Source: JAFGTX01 sp942492225
Lineage (GTDB): Bacteria > Bacillota > Clostridia > Peptostreptococcales > Acidaminobacteraceae
Length of the DNA stretch: 28,249 nt
Assembly (NCBI GenBank): GCA_942492225.1
Contig: CALODS010000065.1
Span: 1-28,249, forward strand
Direction: 5' to 3'
Below, in pieces: positions 22,097-28,249 of the stretch (positions within the stretch are counted from its first letter, which is position 1; each line of letters starts with the position of its first letter). The translations under genes were made by a program, and so were the position numbers. The notes under the pieces are model-generated. The model saw only the letters and a list, made by a program, of their open reading frames with translations. It had not been told where the DNA came from and searched no databases.

Positions 22097-23431
22097 ATGA
22101 ATTTATTAGATATTGTAAAGAATAAAAATTTAGAACAAAATGCCCCCCTTGCAGAACGTCTTAAACCTGAATCTTTAGAGACATTTGTTGGCCAAGGTCA
22201 TTTGGTTGGCCAAGGAAAATTACTTAGTCGTCTAATTTTATCGGATCGTGTAACCTCTATGATTCTACATGGACCGCCTGGAACTGGAAAAACAAGTTTA
22301 GACAAAATTATTGCGAATTCAACGCATTCTATTTATACAAAATTGAATGCTGTAACAGCTGGTGTGAAGGATATAAGACAAGTGATCGAAGATGCTGAAA
22401 ATGCATTGACATTAAGTCAAAAACACACTATTTTATTTATCGATGAGATACACAGATTCAACAAATCACAGCAAGATGCATTGTTACCATATGTTGAAAA
22501 TGGAACGGTAACACTTATTGGTGCAACGACTGAAAATCCCTATTATGAAGTTAATAATGCCTTGTTATCGCGAAGTACTGTATTTGAATTAAAACCCTTA
22601 AGTGAAGAAGACATTGTAAGTATTATTTCAAATGCTGTCTCTAATGTTGCGAAAGGACTTGGCATGTTTGATCTTGAAATAGAAGAAGGTGCATTTGAGT
22701 ATTTGGCATCACGTTCGGGTGGCGATGCAAGAAAAGCTCTAAATACAATTGAACTGGCAGTACTTTCCACAGACAAAATTAATGGTAAGACGCCTATTAC
22801 AAAAGAAGTTTTAGCAGAGTGTTTATATTCTAGTGGCGTCAAATATGATAAATCAGCTGATAATCATTATGATACCGCGTCGGCATTTATAAAAAGTATG
22901 CGCGGATCAGATCCTGATGCTGCACTTCATTATCTAGCGAGAATGATTGTTGGTGGAGAGGATGTTAAATTTATTGCACGTCGTATCATTATTGCAGCTT
23001 CTGAAGATGTCGGTAATGCAGATCCAAATGCATTGGTGCTTGCAATGAACGCGGCACAAGCAGCACAGTTTGTAGGATTTCCAGAAGCGAGAATTATATT
23101 AGCACAAGCAGTAACTTACGTGGCATCTGCGCCTAAATCTAATGCGTCTTATTTAGGCATAAATCAAGCCATAGCAGATGTAAAGGAGGGTTTAGTAGGT
23201 ACGATCCCTCCATATCTACAAGATGGCACAGCGAATAAATTAAAAGGCAAATTTACGAATACAGATAATGCGAGTCAAGACTATAAGTATGCACATGCAT
23301 ATCCAAATAATTATGTTGAACAGCAGTACATGCCGGATGTTTTGTTAGGAAAAACTTACTATGAACCGACATTTAATGGCTATGAAAAAGAAATAAACGC
23401 TTACTTTCATAAAATTAGGGGTAAAGAATAA
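22097..23431 (+). CDS. rarA: Replication-associated recombination protein A (RarA/MgsA), AAA+ ATPase
   Basis: RarA acts at stalled replication forks, related to clamp loaders and eukaryotic WRNIP1. The protein has 444 residues. ERLKPESLETFVGQGHLVGQGKLL is the family N-terminus; Walker A is GPPGTGKT (59-66) and Walker B is FIDEIHRF (114-121). Sensor 1 IGATTENP and the arginine-finger region LLSRSTVFEL follow, and the C-terminal tetramerisation part includes HYDTASAFIKSMRGSDPDAALHYLARM. AAGGAG precedes the ATG. The sirtuin gene begins 18 bases later, with no terminator between. Confidence 0.96.
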   Translation: MNLLDIVKNKNLEQNAPLAERLKPESLETFVGQGHLVGQGKLLSRLILSDRVTSMILHGPPGTGKTSLDKIIANSTHSIYTKLNAVTAGVKDIRQVIEDAENALTLSQKHTILFIDEIHRFNKSQQDALLPYVENGTVTLIGATTENPYYEVNNALLSRSTVFELKPLSEEDIVSIISNAVSNVAKGLGMFDLEIEEGAFEYLASRSGGDARKALNTIELAVLSTDKINGKTPITKEVLAECLYSSGVKYDKSADNHYDTASAFIKSMRGSDPDAALHYLARMIVGGEDVKFIARRIIIAASEDVGNADPNALVLAMNAAQAAQFVGFPEARIILAQAVTYVASAPKSNASYLGINQAIADVKEGLVGTIPPYLQDGTANKLKGKFTNTDNASQDYKYAHAYPNNYVEQQYMPDVLLGKTYYEPTFNGYEKEINAYFHKIRGKE

Positions 23432-23449
23432 ATATATAGGTGGTGTGCT

Positions 23450-24181
23450 ATGGAACAAGAAAAAGATTTATTAGCGTTAATAAAATCAGCTAACAAGATT
23501 GTATATTTTGGTGGTGCAGGTACGTCTACAGAAAGCAATATTCCAGATTTTCGCTCACAAGATGGTCTTTATTCATTAAAATATAAATATCCTCCAGAAA
23601 CGATGTTGAGTAGAACATTTTTTGATACACATACAGAAGAATTTTATGCATTTTATAGGGATAAAGTATTACATCCAAATGCAAAACCCAATAAAGCACA
23701 CTATGCTTTAAGCACTTTAGAAAGAATAGGTAAGCTTGCTGGTATTGTTACACAAAATATTGATGGTTTACATCAATTGTCAGGTAGTAAGTCTGTTGTA
23801 GAATTACATGGATCAGTGTATAGAAATTATTGTATTGACTGTAATAAACGTTATAATTTGACTTATGTTGTTGAAAGTTTAGAAACAATTCCCCGTTGTA
23901 AAGAATGTGGTGGTGTTGTAAGACCAGATGTTGTGTTATATGAAGAAGGACTTGATCAACAAGTAATGAAAGAAGCAATAGAACTGATTGCTTCGTCGGA
24001 TTTGTTAATCGTAGGAGGTACGTCTTTAGTGGTTTACCCTGCAGCAGGTTTGATACGATATCATAAACAAAATAAAATTGTTCTAATAAATAAATCGGAA
24101 ACGAAATATGATAATCGTGCGATCTTAAAATTTGATGACTCAATAGGTGAACTATTAGATCGGATTGTACAGCTTATTTAA
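23450..24181 (+). CDS. NAD-dependent protein deacylase (sirtuin)
   Basis: It removes acyl groups from lysine with NAD+, giving O-acyl-ADP-ribose and nicotinamide. The protein has 243 residues. NAD-binding GAGTSTESNIPDFRS has Asn30 where GIPDFR sirtuins usually have Gly. TQNIDGLH carries N103 and D105, catalytic His120 lies in LHGS, and Zn ligands are C128, C131, C150 and C153. I see no Tyr/Arg pair typical of Sir2 class III desuccinylases at the usual site, so deacetylation is the default. GGTGG precedes the ATG. The amidase gene follows after 11 bases. Confidence 0.94.
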   Translation: MEQEKDLLALIKSANKIVYFGGAGTSTESNIPDFRSQDGLYSLKYKYPPETMLSRTFFDTHTEEFYAFYRDKVLHPNAKPNKAHYALSTLERIGKLAGIVTQNIDGLHQLSGSKSVVELHGSVYRNYCIDCNKRYNLTYVVESLETIPRCKECGGVVRPDVVLYEEGLDQQVMKEAIELIASSDLLIVGGTSLVVYPAAGLIRYHKQNKIVLINKSETKYDNRAILKFDDSIGELLDRIVQLI

Positions 24182-24192
24182 GGAGGTGCCCA

Positions 24193-24993
24193 ATGAAGTT
24201 AGCTTTAATTCAAATGACTGTTGTAAACAATAAAGCTGAAAATCTTAAACGCGCTGAAAAGCATATAAAAAGTGCTGCCATGAATGGCGCGCGAATTGTT
24301 GTGTTACCAGAAATGTTTAATTGTCCTTATGACAACAGTTATTTTAGAGCATACGCAGAAGGTTTAGATGGGGAAACGGTAAGAAGTCTATCAACTTGGG
24401 CGCGAGAGAGCAAAGTCGTATTAATTGGAGGTTCAATCCCCGAAATTCATGAGAACTTTATTTATAATACATGTTATATTTTTGATGAACAAGGCGTTTT
24501 AATAGGGAAACATCGAAAAGTTCATTTGTTTGATATTGATATTAAGAATAAGATGTATTTTGCGGAATCAGAAGTGTTGTCGTCAGGAAATAAAACGACT
24601 GTTGTCACAACGAAATATGGAAAAATCGGTGTATGTATTTGTTATGACATTAGATTTCCTGAACTTGCGAGAAAAATGACTTTAGAGGGTGCTCAAATTA
24701 TTTTAGTTCCCGGCGCATTTAATATGGTTACAGGACCAGCTCATTGGGCAATTACAGCTAGAGTGAGAGCGCTCGATAACCAAGTGTATTATGGGTTGTG
24801 TTCACCTGCAAGAAAAGATGGCGAAGGGTATATCGCTTATGGTCATACACTGATTACAAATCCTTGGGGAGAGATTATTGGTGAGCTTGACGGACAAGAA
24901 GGGGTTTTAATTAAAGACATTGATTTCTCATTTGTTCAAGAAGTTAGAGAACAATTGCCACTATTAAAACATAGGAAAGAAGATGTATATTAA
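24193..24993 (+). CDS. Carbon-nitrogen hydrolase, Nit2/omega-amidase-like
   Basis: A nitrilase-superfamily amidase of 266 residues with the full Glu-Lys-Cys triad: E40 in VVLPEMFNCPY, K109 in KHRKVHLFDID, and C150 in GVCICYDIRFPE. The closest pattern is the omega-amidase group (Nit2/YafV/MtnU), which hydrolyses alpha-ketoglutaramate or ketosuccinamate, but exact substrates differ within the family. AAGGAGGTGCCCA precedes the ATG. It is probably the third gene of a rarA-sirtuin-amidase transcript, ended by the terminator below. Confidence 0.92.
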   Translation: MKLALIQMTVVNNKAENLKRAEKHIKSAAMNGARIVVLPEMFNCPYDNSYFRAYAEGLDGETVRSLSTWARESKVVLIGGSIPEIHENFIYNTCYIFDEQGVLIGKHRKVHLFDIDIKNKMYFAESEVLSSGNKTTVVTTKYGKIGVCICYDIRFPELARKMTLEGAQIILVPGAFNMVTGPAHWAITARVRALDNQVYYGLCSPARKDGEGYIAYGHTLITNPWGEIIGELDGQEGVLIKDIDFSFVQEVREQLPLLKHRKEDVY

Positions 24994-25015
24994 AATAAAT
25001 AGAACCTAAAATTTT

Positions 25016-25048
25016 AGCCATCAGATAGCCGTATCTGATGGCTTTTTA
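25016..25048. terminator. Terminator between convergent genes
   Basis: A perfect 12-bp stem AGCCATCAGATA/TATCTGATGGCT (25016-25027 with 25032-25043), loop GCCG, followed by TTTTT on the plus strand. On the minus strand AAAATTTTAGG follows, so it may also end the TPR gene transcript, though less strongly. Confidence 0.92.
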
Positions 25049-25061
25049 ATAGTTGCGAAAG

Positions 25062-25928
25062 TTATTTTCGCCAATTAATCTTTTTAGCAGAAGTTGTTTT
25101 CGTCCCTTTTGCTATAATGTCAGTTGTGCTTGTACCAACAGATACGATAACATCATAATCAATATAAAGACCTCCAAATGAAACGGGTGAAGGTGGTAGG
25201 ATATCTAAATGAGTAGCACTTGCAGCGGCACCTAATGCCTTGACCATTTCTTCACCAAGTTCTTCTGATCTTGATTTGCTTGTGCCAGGTAGAACAAATA
25301 CTGCAAATCCTAATGTATTTCCATTAATGGCAACGTGTGCTTGAGTTACATCCAAATTTATAGTAGCAGCTTTGACTGCAATATCAATCATGGTCTCTGT
25401 TATTTCAGGTAAATCTTCTTCATCTTCAGGATTTTCTTCTTCAAAAATAGATCCTTCTAATTCACTTTCTTGTTCTAGTTCACTCATATCAAGGTATACA
25501 TCATCATATTGAGATTGTGCATTCAAAATAAGATAGGCAATCACAACAACAGCAAATAGTACAGCAATGACGATAGGCGTTGATTTTCGTTTATCCCCAT
25601 TATGATTTTCTGTTGATTGACTTAACTCTTCAGGTGATAATTTTTCCATAAGTTTAGTGATTCTCTTTTGACATTTATCATAATCGCCAGAAATTTTTTC
25701 TTCTTCTATCAGTTCAAGCGCACGCTGACATATTTCTATTGCTTCTTTATAACGATGTTTTTTCTCTAATATAATTGCAGGTCGCTCAAAGTTAGCATAA
25801 AGGTTTGGATGATAATGCTCTAATATTTCTAAATAATGCTCTAAAGCAGCATCGTCATTTCCGAGACGATCCATTTTTTTTGCTTTTTCGTTTAGTTGTA
25901 ACATCTCATTCATTTGATCTTTGTCCAT
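25062..25928 (-). CDS. TPR-containing single-pass membrane protein of unknown function
   Basis: 288 residues. Residues 1-98 are helical, with two TPR-like repeats (NDDAALEHYLEILEHYHPN and HRYKEAIEICQRALELIEE). One membrane helix lies at ~117-136 after a basic segment, then a very acidic linker (145-178), and a C-terminal ~100-residue folded domain (ITETMIDIAVKAATINLDVTQAHVAINGN to the end). The basic flank suggests the TPR part is cytoplasmic and the C-terminal domain outside. GGGG upstream of ATAAATG supports the start. The family was not recognised; a structural or envelope-associated scaffold is possible. Confidence 0.8.
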   Translation of the reverse strand: MDKDQMNEMLQLNEKAKKMDRLGNDDAALEHYLEILEHYHPNLYANFERPAIILEKKHRYKEAIEICQRALELIEEEKISGDYDKCQKRITKLMEKLSPEELSQSTENHNGDKRKSTPIVIAVLFAVVVIAYLILNAQSQYDDVYLDMSELEQESELEGSIFEEENPEDEEDLPEITETMIDIAVKAATINLDVTQAHVAINGNTLGFAVFVLPGTSKSRSEELGEEMVKALGAAASATHLDILPPSPVSFGGLYIDYDVIVSVGTSTTDIIAKGTKTTSAKKINWRK

Positions 25929-26089
25929 TTATGAAATCCCCCTATAGTAATATTATCGTTAAAAGTTCCCGTTGTCTAAAGTTATTTCTTATATTCAGTA
26001 TTAAAATTCACAAAAATATTTTACAATATGAGAAGGTGTTATTTTAAAGACAACTTAAATACATACGGATTCCATGAGGAGGTTCAAAA

Positions 26090-27019
26090 ATGATTGATTT
26101 TCACTGTGATACATTTTTAAAGATATATGGTGACAAAAGCACCTTGAGATCAAATAACCATCACGTAGATTTAGAGAAAATGATTCGAGGAGGTTCTAAA
26201 GCTCAAGTATTTGCAAACTTCATCGACCTATGAACATCTAAAAATCCAAGAGATTATTGTGCAGAAATGTTAGCTTACGGAAAAAAAGAACTTCTTAAGA
26301 ATACTGATTTGATTGATATTGTTACAAATTATAAGGGCTATGAAATAGCGACAGAGAATAATAAAATGGCTGCAATACTTGGAATTGAAGAAGGTGGAGT
26401 TCTTGAAGGCAATATGGATAATCTAGAGTATTTTTATAATGAAGGCATTAGATTAATCACTTTAACGTGGAATTTTCCAAATGAAATTGGGTTTCCTAAT
26501 ATTGACTATATAGACAAAGAGAAAGGTCTAACACCTTTCGGACTTGAATTAATAAAGGAAATGAATACTAGAGGGATGATTATTGATGTGTCACACCTTT
26601 CAGATGGTGGTTTTTACGACTGCATTGAGCATTCAACAGCACCAATTGTTGCATCACATTCAAATGCACGTGCGAGTTGCGAACATACAAGAAACCTAAC
26701 GGATGACATGCTAAAGCAACTTGCTGTAAATGGAGGAATTGCAGGTATTAATTATCTATCATGGTTTTTAGATGGAACAGATTACAGTAAGGTGGATAGT
26801 ATGGTAAAACATATTGACCATATTAAGCAAATTGCTGGAATAGAAACGATTGCACTAGGATCAGATTTTGATGGTATTGGGTGCGATTTAGAAATGAAAG
26901 ATATTAGTCAAATGGATTTATTAAAAAATGCATTAAATATCAAGAAATTTTCTTGTGAAGAAATTGACAAGATTTTCTTAAAGAACGGTGAGAGAGTACT
27001 TCGAGACACCTTAAAATAA
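26090..27019 (+). pseudogene. Membrane dipeptidase (peptidase M19) broken by an in-frame TGA
   Basis: The reading frame starts at ATG 26090 (AGGAGG 7 bases upstream) with the Zn-binding DFHCDT (H5, D7), and meets TGA at 26231-26233 (codon 48). It continues in the same frame with GIEEGGVLEG, RLITLTWNFPNEIG, DVSHLSDGGF, ASHSNAR, RNLTDDM and ALGSDFDGIG to 27019, about 309 residues in all, the normal length. M19 enzymes cleave dipeptides with two zinc ions, and an internal start at ATG 26267 would lack H5/D7. TGA is a stop elsewhere in this genome (trpC and the EIIC gene end with it). The codon does not fall on a conserved Cys, so a recent nonsense mutation or a base error is more likely than selenocysteine. 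Confidence 0.85.
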
Positions 27020-27032
27020 CGCTGATTTAATC

Positions 27033-27061
27033 TTGACAAAAAGACTCGGATATATTATACT
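27033..27061 (+). promoter_or_regulatory. Consensus promoter of the Rrf2-cysteine desulfurase operon
   Basis: TTGACA (27033-27038), a 17-base spacer, and TATACT (27056-27061): a near-perfect sigma-A promoter. It lies 13 bases after the dipeptidase stop and 43 before the regulator start. Confidence 0.85.
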
Positions 27062-27068
27062 CATTATG

Positions 27069-27093
27069 AATTCCAAGCGAAGTGCTCGGAATT
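27069..27093. promoter_or_regulatory. Inverted repeat in the iscR-like leader, candidate autoregulatory operator
   Basis: AATTCC-a-AGC-gaagt-GCT-c-GGAATT, a 25-base dyad with one mismatched pair, covering about +2 to +26 from the expected transcript start and ending just before GGAGG. Rrf2 regulators often bind dyads at their own promoters, so it could be the operator. As RNA it would also form a hairpin next to the ribosome site. Confidence 0.6.
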
Positions 27094-27104
27094 GGAGGTG
27101 TACA

Positions 27105-27557
27105 ATGAAATTAACAACAAAAGGACGATATGGACTTAAAGCGATGTTTGATCTAGCACTTTATTCAAATGGTAAACCCATTAAATTGAATGTGATTGGT
27201 GAACGTCAAAACATATCGGTTAGTTACCTAGAACAATTGATCTCTCCACTGCGTAAAGCAGGATTGGTGAAGAGTATACGTGGTGCTCAAGGTGGTTACA
27301 CACTTGCAAAACCAGCAAAAGATATTTCAGTGGGAGAAATACTTGTAACACTTGAAGGATCTTTAGCACCAGCTGATTGTGTTTCGGGGTTAGACGATGA
27401 AACTTGTTGTACAAATTCTGATTACTGTGTAACACGTATTATATATGAAAAAATTCGAGACAGTATTAATGAAGTTGTCGGTGGCATTTCTTTGCAAGAT
27501 ATGATCGATGATCATAAGCATATTAATTCAACTGATATAAAAATTCATTGTGAGTAG
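27105..27557 (+). CDS. iscR: Rrf2-family transcriptional regulator, IscR-like
   Basis: 150 residues. It opens with MKLTTKGRYGLKAMFDLAL, the family start, and has a winged HTH (NISVSYLEQLISPLRKAGLVKSIRG, then GAQGGYTLAK). A cysteine cluster, DCVSGLDDETCCTNSDYC, is compatible with an Fe-S cluster as in IscR, which senses cluster sufficiency and represses isc genes. ATG 27105 has GGAGG 6 bases upstream; the open frame reaches 27033, but that part is promoter and operator. The cysteine desulfurase gene starts 13 bases later, giving the common Firmicute iscR-iscS order. A CymR-type role in sulfur control is the main alternative, but the cysteines favour IscR. Confidence 0.9.
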   Translation: MKLTTKGRYGLKAMFDLALYSNGKPIKLNVIGERQNISVSYLEQLISPLRKAGLVKSIRGAQGGYTLAKPAKDISVGEILVTLEGSLAPADCVSGLDDETCCTNSDYCVTRIIYEKIRDSINEVVGGISLQDMIDDHKHINSTDIKIHCE

Positions 27558-27570
27558 AGAGGGTGAAAAA

Positions 27571-28249
27571 ATGAGACGTGTTTATCTTGATTATTCAGCA
27601 ACAACACCAACAAAACAAGAAGTAGTAGATGCTATGATGCCTTATTTTACTGAGGTGTATGGTAATGCTTCAAGTATACATGGATTTGGTAGAGAAGCTA
27701 AAAAAGTTGTAAATGAAAGCAGAGAAATGATTGCATCACTCATCAACGCTGATGAAAAAGAATTGTTTTTTACAGCCGGTGGTACAGAATCAGATAATTG
27801 GGCCATCAAAGGTGCGGCATATGCTTTAAAAAATAAAGGGAATCACATCATTACTTCTAATATTGAACATCATGCAGTACTCCATACATGTGAAAAATTA
27901 GAAAAAAATGGGTTTGAAGTAACATATTTAAAAGTTGACTCAGACGGAAAAATTTCTTTGGATGAATTAAAATCTGCGATTAGACCAACAACGATTCTTA
28001 TCTCAATAATGTATGTTAATAATGAGATTGGTACCGTACAACCAGTAAAAGAAATAGGTGCACTTGCCAAAGCAAACGGAATTTTATTCCATACAGATGC
28101 AGTTCAGGCATTTGGTCATTTTAAAATTGATGTAAAAGAGCTTAATATCGATCTAATGTCGATATCATCTCATAAAATATATGGTCCTAAAGGGATTGGT
28201 GCGCAATATATTCGCAGTACACGTGTAACTGAACGAAGTGCTGCTATAG
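27571..28249 (+). CDS. iscS: Cysteine desulfurase (IscS/NifS), 3' end beyond the window
   Basis: It takes sulfur from cysteine, with PLP, for Fe-S cluster and thio-modification pathways. The first 226 residues are present of about 380-400. VYLDYSATTPT opens the chain, then GNASSIHGFGREAK, FTAGGTESDNWAIKGAA, NIEHHAVLHTCE, VNNEIGTVQP, HTDAVQAFG, and the PLP lysine in SISSHKIYGPKGIG. The region with the active-site Cys loop is outside the window. GAGGGTGAAAA precedes the ATG. It follows the Rrf2 gene by 13 bases, so it is in the same operon. Confidence 0.95.
   Translation, partial: MRRVYLDYSATTPTKQEVVDAMMPYFTEVYGNASSIHGFGREAKKVVNESREMIASLINADEKELFFTAGGTESDNWAIKGAAYALKNKGNHIITSNIEHHAVLHTCEKLEKNGFEVTYLKVDSDGKISLDELKSAIRPTTILISIMYVNNEIGTVQPVKEIGALAKANGILFHTDAVQAFGHFKIDVKELNIDLMSISSHKIYGPKGIGAQYIRSTRVTERSAAI

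Noticed and set aside
26231..26233. Selenocysteine or TGA-as-Trp recoding in the dipeptidase
   Set aside because: The site is not a conserved Cys in this family. Only a 4-bp weak stem follows, and TGA ends trpC and the EIIC gene as a normal stop. It is kept as a low-probability alternative only.
1..28249. CRISPR arrays, tRNA/rRNA genes, insertion sequences, phage genes
   Set aside because: Looked for direct repeats with spacers, tRNA arms and transposase or integrase motifs; none seen.

Overview
The window reads as two unrelated genomes joined end to end. Bases 1 to about 2505 are GC-rich and carry two complete-looking genes and a sigma-28 type promoter. Their content (a probable selenocysteine MsrA and a CheY fused to a NrtA/NMT1-like domain) suggests a Desulfobacterota-like, flagellated Gram-negative; that assignment is inference. 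From about 2505 to the end the DNA is AT-rich, with strong Shine-Dalgarno sites, a T-box leader, a BglG/LicR-type PTS regulator and a Rrf2-IscS pair. This fits a low-GC Firmicute of the Clostridia. At the join, both the CheY-fusion gene (plus strand) and trpB (minus strand) lose their expected C-terminal continuation within a few bases of each other, so an assembly chimera is the simplest explanation.

Layout. (1) 31-2512: msrA on the minus strand with an in-frame TGA at the catalytic position, then a FliA-type promoter driving the cheY-like fusion on the plus strand. (2) 2505-7953: tryptophan operon on the minus strand, trpE-G-D-C-F-B in order of transcription, with trpB truncated at the join. 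It lies behind a strong promoter and a Trp-specific T-box leader that has one Stem I and two successive antiterminator/terminator modules. (3) 8041-12889: a diguanylate cyclase, a PRD/EIIB/EIIA transcription activator, and ascorbate-family PTS EIIB and EIIC, in one tight run. (4) 12976-16991: an ABC importer (binding lipoprotein, fused double permease, ATPase) of the AfuABC type, probably for a phosphorylated sugar rather than iron. (5) 17189-18808: an MgtC-family membrane protein and a PfkB/1-phosphofructokinase-like kinase.

(6) 19102-21200: a compact five-gene transcription unit with its own promoter and terminator. It encodes a 58-aa protein, an acyl-carrier-protein-like protein whose phosphopantetheine serine is replaced by glutamate, a 50-aa lysine-rich peptide, a RimK-type ATP-grasp ligase and a GNAT acetyltransferase. 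I do not recognise this combination, and it is the best candidate here for an undescribed system: a carrier- or peptide-directed ligation/acylation pathway. (7) 21311-24993: a second GNAT whose Shine-Dalgarno and start codon are brought together by a hairpin, then rarA, a sirtuin and a nitrilase-family amidase. (8) 25062-28249: a TPR membrane protein on the minus strand, an M19 dipeptidase gene broken by a TGA, and an Rrf2/IscR-type regulator with a consensus promoter and dyad operator candidate, followed by the 5' part of a cysteine desulfurase.

Taken together, blocks 3 to 5 look like a carbohydrate or sugar-phosphate uptake and phosphorylation neighbourhood, block 2 is Trp synthesis controlled by tRNA-Trp charging, and the end is the start of an Fe-S biogenesis operon. 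No rRNA, tRNA, CRISPR array, insertion sequence or phage gene was seen.
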